Shown here one piece after another: positions 39,503 through 45,696 of a DNA stretch of 45,783 nt. The notes below the pieces were generated by a model, which was given only the letters and a program-made list of their open reading frames with translations, was not told the DNA's origin and did no database searches. Where the stretch lies: the NCBI GenBank assembly GCA_030649305.1, contig JAUSFV010000035.1, positions 1-45,783 on the forward strand, in the 5' to 3' direction. The stretch comes from a bacterium (GTDB lineage: Bacteria > Patescibacteriota > Minisyncoccia > Sungbacterales > GWA2-42-14). Made by a program: the position numbers and the translations under genes. Numbering within the stretch: the first letter of the stretch is position 1; every line of letters begins with the position of its first letter.

Positions 39503-39525
39503 TTTTTTTCGCGTAATTTTTTTTA

Positions 39526-39567
39526 TTTCCACATGTTCTCATTCGCGCGAATGAGAACATGTGGAAA
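39526..39567. repeat. 42-bp perfect palindrome with ATTCGCGCGAAT core
   Basis: TTTCCACATGTTCTCATTCGC followed by its exact reverse complement. There is no U tract after it on either strand, so it is unlikely to be a simple terminator. Confidence 0.92.
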
Positions 39568-39633
39568 AATAAGGGTGCGGGAAGGAAATAGCGGGGCATC
39601 GATTTTGCTAAAAATATATGGTATCATGGAGGT

Positions 39634-40896
39634 GTGAAAAAAGGATTTGAACAATTTGGAAAACCGCAATCCGATACGGGGGGTGGTGCGGAGCATGTAA
39701 AAAAAGACAATGGTATAACTCGCCGGGAATTTTTAAAAAATGCGGGGTTAGTTATGGGTGGAATTTTTGGCGCGCATGCCGCGGAGAAATTGGTAAAAAC
39801 GGGTTCTTCGTATGTGGATGACCTTATTGAATGGCTTGAGACAGGGGTTTCGACCGAAAACAGTGAAGAAGTATTGGATATAGAACCCGAAGCAATACGT
39901 ACTATTTTAAATTATGACGCGCGCCGTATTGAGTTGAATCCGGAGCGCATGAAACAACTTAAAGAATACTGGCGTCTGCGGTATACCAACCCGAATGACC
40001 ACGGCCGGCTTCAGGAGGGCTTGCAGAAGGGTGTTGAACGGATGAGCGAATGGGATCCGTATATTCATCAAGCATTTCAAAAACACGCCATTCCGGAACG
40101 GCTCCGCTATTTAGCGCTCGCGGAATCCGATTTTAATCCGAACGCAAAGTCTCGTAAGGGTGCCGGCGGTCCGTTTCAGATTATGCCGGAAACCGCGCGG
40201 GGCTACGGTTTATTTATGAAGCCGTTGGTGATTGATGAACGGCGCGATCCGGTTAAAAGCGCTGATGCCGCGGCGCGCATTCTTAAAGATTTTTACGCGC
40301 GTACCGGCGATTGGCGGCTAGCCGTATCCGGTTATAACGGAAGTTTTGTTTCACACTATGCCGATAAAGCAAAAGCAAAAAAAGAAACAATAACATACGA
40401 AGGATTCCTTTCGTTTTTAAGCGGAGAGATTACGTCTTTGCGTGACGCTATACAACAGAATCAATTCCGGCATCGTGTACGTCGGTATGAATCAAAAGAA
40501 AGTATCGCAAAGCGATATGGCGTTCATACAAGACAAATAATACAAGAGGACGGTTCGAAAGCGGCATTGCGCGTGGGGAAGCGCGTGCGGATTGATATAC
40601 AAGGCGAAGATGAGAAAAGAAATATTTTTTATCGCGTGATGCGGGGTTTTGCTGAGAATGTCGGGTTTTATCCGAGATTTGACGCGATCGCCGATATTGT
40701 TGAGGGTAGCGATGCGTTTGCGAAGCAGGGGAAAACCCTTCAATTTCGCCATGTGAAAACAAAATCTCTGGATACGTTGCATACAATTTCCCGGCGGCAT
40801 CGCATGGACGCGGCATCGGCCGAGGAATTGAATCCTGCTATTTTACGGTCACGGGCAACGTTGCCGCGCGGGTATGAAATACGGGTTGGTGGGTAG
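39634..40896 (+). CDS. Secreted lytic transglycosylase with LysM-like domains
   Basis: 420 residues from a GTG placed six bases after TATCAT (GGAGGT between), a leaderless layout. A twin-arginine-like signal (TRREFLKNAGLVMGGIFGAH, about 30-49) is followed by an SLT domain: catalytic Glu in LRYLALAESDFNPNAKSRKG and PFQIMPETARGYG, then AVSGYNGS. Two LysM-like repeats follow (about 289-332, and about 375-417 ending LPRGYEIRVGG). It should cut peptidoglycan glycan strands outside the membrane. It resembles MltD in layout. Confidence 0.9.
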   Translation: MKKGFEQFGKPQSDTGGGAEHVKKDNGITRREFLKNAGLVMGGIFGAHAAEKLVKTGSSYVDDLIEWLETGVSTENSEEVLDIEPEAIRTILNYDARRIELNPERMKQLKEYWRLRYTNPNDHGRLQEGLQKGVERMSEWDPYIHQAFQKHAIPERLRYLALAESDFNPNAKSRKGAGGPFQIMPETARGYGLFMKPLVIDERRDPVKSADAAARILKDFYARTGDWRLAVSGYNGSFVSHYADKAKAKKETITYEGFLSFLSGEITSLRDAIQQNQFRHRVRRYESKESIAKRYGVHTRQIIQEDGSKAALRVGKRVRIDIQGEDEKRNIFYRVMRGFAENVGFYPRFDAIADIVEGSDAFAKQGKTLQFRHVKTKSLDTLHTISRRHRMDAASAEELNPAILRSRATLPRGYEIRVGG

Positions 40897-40916
40897 GTTT
40901 TGCGGAACAAAAAAGC

Positions 40917-40945
40917 TTGCTTTTTTGTTATTTTTATGCTATAAT
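40917..40945 (+). promoter_or_regulatory. Promoter of the CAP gene (leaderless)
   Basis: TTGCTT (40917-40922), 17 bp, TATAAT (40940-40945), then GGAGGT and the ATG at 40952. Confidence 0.85.
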
Positions 40946-40951
40946 GGAGGT

Positions 40952-41953
40952 ATGAAAATGATGCTTAAAAAATACCTTATTCCGCACGAGGGGAACAGTT
41001 TCCGCCCTCATTTTTTTCATGAAGAAAATGTTCTGATGCTCGCAACTATCATTGTGCTGCTCTTTTTTGTACCGCTTATTTATTCGGATGTTCTGACGCG
41101 TATTCCGTATTTCTCCGCGATTCTTCCGGGCGTACTTACGGATTTGACGAATGTTGACCGCGCGCAAAACGGCCTGTCGCCTTTATTGGTTAATATAACT
41201 TTGCAGGACGCGGCCCGGCGCAAAGCAAACGATATGGCAGAAAAAAGCTATTTCGCGCATGTGTCTCCCGAGGGCAAGACGCCCTGGTATTGGTTTCGCG
41301 AAGCGGGGTATCGCTTCACAACCGCGGGGGAGAATCTCGCGGTGCAGTTTTCCGATTCAATTGATGTTGAGCGTGCGTGGATGAATTCGCCCGGGCATCG
41401 CGCGAATATTTTAAACGGCAAATTTACCGAAATCGGTATTGCGGCGGCAAAGGGCTTGTATCAGGGGCAGGAGACGATTTTTGTGGTACAGCTTTTTGGA
41501 AAACCCGCGAAGCAGCCGACGTCATCCGTAGTGCCGGTGGTTGTTTCGCCGAAACCCGCTCCTGCTCCGGTTCCGACACCTACTCCTGTTGTTTCGGCGC
41601 CGGCACCCGAAGTAGCGCCCGCGAATGTTGAAGTGATTACCGAAGACAGCCTGTTTGTCGCGGTAAGAAATCTTGACGAGCCGGAAGAGGAAGAGGTTGC
41701 GGTACCCGCTACGAAGTATCTTCCGCAAGCCGCGTGGTATAATCGATTCTTCTCGTCTCCCGCGGCCTCGGTTGATTACATTTATATGCTGCTGGGTGCC
41801 TTAGTATTTTTGGCGCTCGCTCTGGATGTCTTTGTTGAAATCAAAAAACAGCATCCGCGTCACATGGCATACGCGTCATTTCTGATTCTTCTTATCGGTG
41901 GCGCTTTGTATCTGCATCAGGTTCTGCTCTCCGGCAACGTGATTATTGTGTAA
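40952..41953 (+). CDS. CAP/SCP-domain membrane protein
   Basis: 333 residues from the ATG at 40952; the track's earlier start runs through the promoter. One N-terminal membrane helix (LATIIVLLFFVPLIYSDVL) is followed by a CAP domain (about 60-190) with LTNVDRAQNGLSPLLVN, DMAEKSYFAHVSPEGKTPWY and AWMNSPGHRANILNGKFTEI, then a Pro-rich linker and two C-terminal membrane helices. Bacterial CAP proteins of the YkwD type are envelope proteins of unclear enzymology. The His and Glu cavity residues appear intact. Confidence 0.9.
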   Translation: MKMMLKKYLIPHEGNSFRPHFFHEENVLMLATIIVLLFFVPLIYSDVLTRIPYFSAILPGVLTDLTNVDRAQNGLSPLLVNITLQDAARRKANDMAEKSYFAHVSPEGKTPWYWFREAGYRFTTAGENLAVQFSDSIDVERAWMNSPGHRANILNGKFTEIGIAAAKGLYQGQETIFVVQLFGKPAKQPTSSVVPVVVSPKPAPAPVPTPTPVVSAPAPEVAPANVEVITEDSLFVAVRNLDEPEEEEVAVPATKYLPQAAWYNRFFSSPAASVDYIYMLLGALVFLALALDVFVEIKKQHPRHMAYASFLILLIGGALYLHQVLLSGNVIIV

Positions 41954-41972
41954 AAAAATTTGAAATAGAAGA

Positions 41973-42005
41973 AAACCGCCTCGGCCTCGGCCGGAGCGGT
42001 TTTTG
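41973..42005 (+). terminator. Intrinsic terminator
   Basis: AAACCGC...GCGGTTT with a GC-rich stem CTCGGCC / GGCCGGAG, then TTTTG. Confidence 0.85.
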
Positions 42006-42014
42006 TTATATGTC

Positions 42015-42043
42015 TTGCAATACGTGTTAGAAAATGCTACCAT
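42015..42043 (+). promoter_or_regulatory. Promoter
   Basis: TTGCAA (42015-42020), 17 bp, TACCAT (42038-42043). Confidence 0.65.
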
Positions 42044-42079
42044 ACGATTAATTTCTTGGCATAGAACGGAGGATAAGAA

Positions 42080-42397
42080 ATGGCACAGGCAGTTTTGCTT
42101 TCTATCGGGTCTCTCCGCTTTTCCGAGAAAAAGCGAAGGGGGGTTTCGGAGAAGCGCGTTGAGGAGTTGCGGCGTCTGGTTGAGGCGGGGCGCGACCTTC
42201 CGCCCATCAGGGTGCATGCGCTTGGCGATGGTACGTATGTGGTCCGCGACGGGCGCCATCGCATCAAGGCGCATCTCGCGGCAGGAATTGATTGCATCTT
42301 TTCGATCGTTGAGAATGTAATTACAATTACGATTGAAGAAATTTTAAAACTATTCAGATGGTGCAGAAGCTTTGTTCGGATGCTGTTGAGAAAATAG
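42080..42397 (+). CDS. ParB N-terminal-like (ParB/Srx fold) protein
   Basis: 105 residues. VEELRRLVEAGRDLPPIRVH followed by YVVRDGRHRIKAHLAAG is the ParB/sulfiredoxin nucleotide-binding signature (usually DG.HR..A....G). No helix-turn-helix follows, so it is not a chromosome-partition ParB; the end is a hydrophobic helix with basic residues (IEEILKLFRWCRSFVRMLLR). GGAGGATAAGAA precedes the ATG. It is a solo gene with promoter and terminator. Confidence 0.82.
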   Translation: MAQAVLLSIGSLRFSEKKRRGVSEKRVEELRRLVEAGRDLPPIRVHALGDGTYVVRDGRHRIKAHLAAGIDCIFSIVENVITITIEEILKLFRWCRSFVRMLLRK

Positions 42398-42406
42398 TCG
42401 TTTTGA

Positions 42407-42428
42407 AACGGGGCATGCCCCGTTTTTT
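42407..42428 (+). terminator. Intrinsic terminator
   Basis: AACGGGGCATGCCCCGTT followed by T. Confidence 0.9.
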
Positions 42429-42437
42429 CTTTTTTGC

Positions 42438-42466
42438 TTGAAATAATACGCAATATATCATATGCT
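42438..42466 (+). promoter_or_regulatory. Promoter
   Basis: TTGAAA (42438-42443), 17 bp, TATGCT (42461-42466). Confidence 0.65.
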
Positions 42467-42497
42467 TATTGCAGTACATATATATAAGGAGGATATG

Positions 42498-42902
42498 ATG
42501 GATTTGCCTATTGAAGTGGGGGTCGCAATTATCATACGCGGAGATACCGTTTTTATTGCCCGGCGGAAAGATGGTGATTCTTTTTCGGGTTTGTGGGAAT
42601 TTCCCGGCGGGGGAGTTGAGTCGGAAGAAACCCCCATGGATTGCGTGGTTCGGGAAATGCAGGAGGAATTTGGAATAGATGTTGTAGTGGTACGGAAGTT
42701 TGAATTGGTGGATTATGTTGATAAAAAAGATGGCGCTCGTTTTCGTCTGCATAGCTTCCTTTGCCGTATTGCTGATGGTGAGCCGGAATTGCGGCCCATG
42801 CATTCGGAAATGCAATGGGTACGGCCGGAAGAGTTGGATAAGTATGAATTTGTACCCGCGGATCTGCCCATCGTTCAGCGTCTTAAAACAGAAAGAGTAT
42901 AG
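42498..42902 (+). CDS. NUDIX hydrolase (MutT-like)
   Basis: 134 residues from the ATG at 42498, best placed after ATAAGGAGGATATG. The NUDIX box is complete: GGVESEETPMDCVVREMQEE followed by FGI (Gx5Ex7REUxEExGU). VAIIIRGDTVFIARRKDGDS and WEFPGGG are typical of MutT/8-oxo-dGTP-type members. It would hydrolyse a nucleoside triphosphate or related diphosphate, possibly an oxidised one. It is directly upstream of the Ro60 locus, but a terminator and a strong promoter separate them. Confidence 0.93.
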   Translation: MDLPIEVGVAIIIRGDTVFIARRKDGDSFSGLWEFPGGGVESEETPMDCVVREMQEEFGIDVVVVRKFELVDYVDKKDGARFRLHSFLCRIADGEPELRPMHSEMQWVRPEELDKYEFVPADLPIVQRLKTERV

Positions 42903-42913
42903 TGATTTTTCGA

Positions 42914-42943
42914 AACCGCTTGATGGTATCAGCGGTTTTTTTT
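42914..42943 (+). terminator. Intrinsic terminator
   Basis: AACCGCT / AGCGGTT around TGATGGTATC, then T run. Confidence 0.9.
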
Positions 42944-42960
42944 CATGGTTTTAGAGGCCC

Positions 42961-42989
42961 TTGACACATATAGTATTATTTGCTATAAT
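42961..42989 (+). promoter_or_regulatory. Consensus promoter of the Y RNA-Ro60 transcript
   Basis: TTGACA (42961-42966), exactly 17 bp, TATAAT (42984-42989), with TGC before the -10. The best promoter in the window. Transcription should begin near 42996, followed by a small hairpin ATCATG / CGTGAT (about 42999-43018). Confidence 0.92.
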
Positions 42990-43048
42990 AGATATATAAT
43001 CATGGGATAGCTCGTGATTAGCTGATTTACTCTTTGAAATTAAGGTTT

Positions 43049-43112
43049 CCACGGGCCGGAGTCAGACGGTTATCTTGGAATGATTACCCGTTTGGCACTA
43101 GCTTGTCCGTGG
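43049..43112 (+). ncRNA. Y RNA-like module A
   Basis: Lower stem CCACGGGC / GTCCGTGG (8 bp with one G-U), unpaired C, AGT / ACT, 2-nt GC bulge, upper stem CAGACGG / CCGTTTG, loop with GGTTATC. Strand motifs GGGCCGGAGT and GGCACTAGCTTGTC resemble the Ro60-binding stem of animal Y RNAs (GGUCCGA... and ...GCACUUGAC). Confidence 0.8.
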
Positions 43113-43133
43113 TGCTCTATAGCGCTTTTCACA

Positions 43134-43203
43134 ATGGCGGGCCGGAGTTGCAGGGTTATCTATTGGTGAGATATTACCCCTGCGGCACTAACTTGTCTGC
43201 CAT
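43134..43203 (+). ncRNA. Y RNA-like module B
   Basis: Lower stem ATGGCGGGC / GTCTGCCAT (9 bp, two G-U), AGT / ACT, GC bulge, upper stem TGCAGGG / CCCTGCG, loop starting GTTATC. Strand motifs GGGCCGGAGT and GGCACTAACTTGTC. Confidence 0.82.
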
Positions 43204-43225
43204 CTTCGTCAACCAACGGACCGAA

Positions 43226-43277
43226 CTTTCGGGCCGAACCGCTCGGCATAGCGCCGGGCGGTAAACTTGTCTGAAAG
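43226..43277 (+). ncRNA. Y RNA-like module C, overlapping the Ro60 ribosome binding site
   Basis: Lower stem CTTTCGGGC / GTCTGAAAG (9 bp), bulged C, then a 10-bp upper hairpin ACCGCTCGGC / GCCGGGCGGT. Strand motifs GGGCCGAAC and AACTTGTC. The 3' strand GAAAG is the first part of GAAAGGAG, the ribosome binding site of the next gene. Confidence 0.82.
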
Positions 43278-43285
43278 GAGATACA

Positions 43286-45028
43286 ATGAGCGTACCGTTT
43301 TCGCAGTATTTCCAGACCAAGGAGACCTCGCAGTCTCAAGCGATTCCGGGAACGGATCAGGTTGAGAATTCTTCGGGGGGATTCGTATGGGCGGTGAATG
43401 ATTGGACGCGGCTTGACCGCTTCCTCATTCTGGGTACCGAAGGCGGAAGTTACTATGCTTCTGAACAGGAACTCACGATCAAGAACGCCGAGGCGGTGGT
43501 GCGTTGCATCAAGGCTGACGGCGAACGTGTCGTGAAGCGGATTGTCGAGATCAGCGAAGCGGGCCGTGCGCCCAAAAATGATCCGGCGATTTTCGCCCTC
43601 GTGATGGCGGCCGGCATGGGTGATGCGAAGACCAAGGCGGCAGCGTTTAACGCGCTGTCGAAGGTAGCTCGTTTCAGCACTCCCTTCTTCATGTTTCTGG
43701 AGCATATCCAGGGATTCAAGGGATGGGGTCGGGGGTTGTCCCGCGCTGTCTGTAAGTGGTTTAACGAGAAGGACGTCAAGCAATTGGCGTACCAATTCGT
43801 GAAGTATCGCCAACGGAATGGTTGGTCGCATCGCGATCTGTTGCGGCTCGCGCATCCCAAGCCGGCTACCCCTGCTCACAACGCGCTGTTTCGGTGGGTT
43901 GTGGCGAGTGAAAGCATGGGCGAGCGGGAAGTTTCGCGGCGGGAACGCAAGGATGGCCCGATGGTCGTGAAAAAGTACGAAGCGATCGACCGATCGCTCC
44001 TACCTCCGATCATCTCCGCGTTTGAAGCGGTCCAGCAGGCGAAGGATGCCGAGGAAGTGGTGCGGCTCATCGGTGCCAACCCCAATCTTTCGTGGGAGAT
44101 GATCCCGACGGAATTTCTGGGAGAGAAAAAGATCTGGAGGGCTTTACTTCTCGATCTTCTGCCGACCGCGCTGATCCGCAATCTCGGACGTATGACGGCA
44201 AATGGGCTTCTTAGCCCTCTGTCTGACGCCGTGCGTATCGCTGTTGAACGGCTTTCCGATGGCGAGAGTATTCGCGAGGCTCGCGTTCATCCGGTTGCTG
44301 TTCTCGCGGCACTTACGACCTATAGCGAGGGCCATGGCGCCCGCGGGGATCTCTCGTGGGATCCGGTCGGACAGATTGCCGATGCTCTTGATAACACGTT
44401 TCATCTCGCCTTCGGTAACATAACTCCGACCGGCAAGCGATTCATGTTGTGCCTGGATCTTTCAAGGTCCATGGCCGGAAGCGAGATCGCCGGGATTCCG
44501 GGGCTGACGCCTCGTAGAGGAGCGGCTGCCATGTCGCTTATCACCGCGGCAACCGAGCCAAATCATATCATCACCGGCTTCACGGCCGTTGGTAGTGATA
44601 CGGTTAGGTTTCCGGGCAGGAGCCGGGAGAATCTGGAGCTGGCAGTGTCTGTTCTTCCGATTTCGCCAAAGCAGCGTTTGGACGACGTCGTGCGCCTCAT
44701 CGAGTCGTACGGGCAGGGCAGAGTCAATGGAAAGTACGGTTTCGGCGGTACGGACTGCAGCCTGCCCATGCGTTACGCGCTTGATCGGGAAATCCCGGTG
44801 GACACCTTCGTGGTGTATACCGACTCCGAAACTTGGGCCGGGGATATCCATCCGGCGCAGGCACTTCGCGAGTATCGTCGCAAGACGGGTATCCCGGCGA
44901 AGCTCGTCGTAGTCGGCATGGTTGCGAACGGCTTTTCCATCGCCGATCCGGACGATTCAGGGATGTTCGATGTTGTCGGATTCGACACGGCGACCCCGGA
45001 GTTGATTTCCGACTTCGCAATGCGGTAG
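43286..45028 (+). CDS. rsr: Ro60/Rsr orthologue (TROVE domain plus von Willebrand A domain)
   Basis: 580 residues. The N-terminal two-thirds is the TROVE helical-repeat ring (DWTRLDRFLILGTEGGSYYA, IKADGERVVKRI, KYRQRNGWSHRDLLRLAHPK). The C-terminal vWA domain has the MIDAS residues: DLSRSM (about 391-396), the Thr of GGTDCSLPM (about 488-496) and YTDSETWAG. Ro60 binds Y RNAs on its outer ring and misfolded RNA ends in its hole; in bacteria it works with PNPase in RNA quality control and rRNA maturation. Five Y-like modules flank the gene. GAAAGGAGATACA precedes the ATG. G+C and codon use look higher than in the neighbours, which may indicate transfer. Confidence 0.97.
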   Translation: MSVPFSQYFQTKETSQSQAIPGTDQVENSSGGFVWAVNDWTRLDRFLILGTEGGSYYASEQELTIKNAEAVVRCIKADGERVVKRIVEISEAGRAPKNDPAIFALVMAAGMGDAKTKAAAFNALSKVARFSTPFFMFLEHIQGFKGWGRGLSRAVCKWFNEKDVKQLAYQFVKYRQRNGWSHRDLLRLAHPKPATPAHNALFRWVVASESMGEREVSRRERKDGPMVVKKYEAIDRSLLPPIISAFEAVQQAKDAEEVVRLIGANPNLSWEMIPTEFLGEKKIWRALLLDLLPTALIRNLGRMTANGLLSPLSDAVRIAVERLSDGESIREARVHPVAVLAALTTYSEGHGARGDLSWDPVGQIADALDNTFHLAFGNITPTGKRFMLCLDLSRSMAGSEIAGIPGLTPRRGAAAMSLITAATEPNHIITGFTAVGSDTVRFPGRSRENLELAVSVLPISPKQRLDDVVRLIESYGQGRVNGKYGFGGTDCSLPMRYALDREIPVDTFVVYTDSETWAGDIHPAQALREYRRKTGIPAKLVVVGMVANGFSIADPDDSGMFDVVGFDTATPELISDFAMR

Positions 45029-45033
45029 GATTG

Positions 45034-45104
45034 TAGCACCACGGGCCGGAGTCGTAGGGTTACCTGCGATGTTCCCCTGCGGCACTAACTTGTCCGTGGT
45101 GCTA
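45034..45104 (+). ncRNA. Y RNA-like module D
   Basis: Begins five bases after the Ro60 stop codon. Lower stem TAGCACCACGGGC / GTCCGTGGTGCTA (13 bp), AGT / ACT, GC bulge, upper stem CGTAGGG / CCCTGCG. Strand motifs GGGCCGGAGT and GGCACTAACTTGTC. Confidence 0.83.
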
Positions 45105-45117
45105 CATTGTTCTTTTC

Positions 45118-45181
45118 TGGCGGGCCGGAGTCAGACGGTTATCTTGGAATGATTACCCGTTTGGCACTAACTTGCCCGCTA
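45118..45181 (+). ncRNA. Y RNA-like module E
   Basis: Lower stem TGGCGGGC / GCCCGCTA, upper stem CAGACGG / CCGTTTG. From GGGCCGGAGT to GGCACTA it is identical to module A. The usual GTC is GCC here, turning the G-U pair into G-C. Confidence 0.82.
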
Positions 45182-45190
45182 TCATATCAG

Positions 45191-45230
45191 AGCCCCCTTG
45201 GCGCATACTGCGTCATGTGGGGTTTTTTTT
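45191..45230 (+). terminator. Terminator of the Ro60/Y RNA transcript
   Basis: CCCC...GGGG with inner GCGCA / TGCGT, then eight T. Confidence 0.85.
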
Positions 45231-45258
45231 ATTTCCATCGTTCATAAAAAATAAAATC

Positions 45259-45287
45259 TTGATTTTTTATTTTGGAGATGCTATACT
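45259..45287 (+). promoter_or_regulatory. Promoter of the second tRNA operon
   Basis: TTGATT (45259-45264), 17 bp, TATACT (45282-45287), preceded by an A/T-rich tract. Confidence 0.8.
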
Positions 45288-45327
45288 AATGAGACATTAT
45301 TCGCTCTTTTTTTCAAATGCCTTGGAT

Positions 45328-45401
45328 GTTGCCGTAGCCAAGAGGCGAGGCGCCGGACTGCAAATCCGGTAACGCTGGTTCGAATCCAGCCGGCAACTCC
45401 A
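45328..45401 (+). tRNA. tRNA-Cys(GCA)
   Basis: Acceptor GTTGCCG/CGGCAAC, anticodon loop CTGCAAA, T arm GCTGG-TTCGAAT-CCAGC, discriminator T, CCA encoded. Confidence 0.95.
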
Positions 45402-45418
45402 ACCCAAGCCCTCTAAGT

Positions 45419-45494
45419 TCCTGGGTAGCTCAGATGGTAGAGCGTCCCGCTGAAGACGGGAAGGTCGTCTGCTCGAAACAGACCCCAGGAGCCA
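45419..45494 (+). tRNA. tRNA-Phe(GAA)
   Basis: Acceptor TCCTGGG/CCCAGGA, D arm GCTC..GAGC, anticodon stem TCCCG/CGGGA, loop CTGAAGA, CCA encoded. The T loop reads CTCGAAA rather than TTCGAAA. Confidence 0.9.
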
Positions 45495-45508
45495 ATTACT
45501 ACACGAAG

Positions 45509-45580
45509 TGCGGGACCATTGGTGTGGGCCTGGGCCCCATAAGCCCGGAGCGCGGGGTTCGATTCCCCGTCCCGCTACCA
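45509..45580 (+). tRNA. Initiator tRNA-fMet(CAT), unusual form
   Basis: 72 nt. Acceptor TGCGGGA/TCCCGCT has the T1-T72 mismatch expected of a bacterial initiator; the anticodon stem has G-C runs (GGGC/GCCC) and loop CCCATAA with anticodon CAT; CCA encoded. Oddities: C instead of T at position 33 and only about 15 bases between acceptor and anticodon stems, so the D arm is very short. Confidence 0.75.
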
Positions 45581-45586
45581 AACGGT

Positions 45587-45661
45587 GGTGGCGTAGCTTA
45601 GTGGCAAAGCACCGGCCTGTCGAGTCGGGGATCGGGGGTTCAAATCCCCTCGCCATCGCCA
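45587..45661 (+). tRNA. tRNA-Asp(GTC)
   Basis: Acceptor GGTGGCG/CGCCATC, anticodon stem CCGGC/GTCGG, loop CTGTCGA, T arm GGGGG-TTCAAAT-CCCCT, discriminator G, CCA encoded. Confidence 0.94.
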
Positions 45662-45696
45662 TTCCGATTGAAAGATGGAAACGAAAAAAGTGCAGT

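Noticed and set aside
39526-39567. Long palindrome as a bidirectional terminator
   Set aside because: The bases following the hairpin are A-rich on both strands, not T-rich.
43021-43285. Ro60 leader as a metabolite riboswitch
   Set aside because: The structure repeats after the gene and matches Ro60-binding stems; there is no terminator in the leader.
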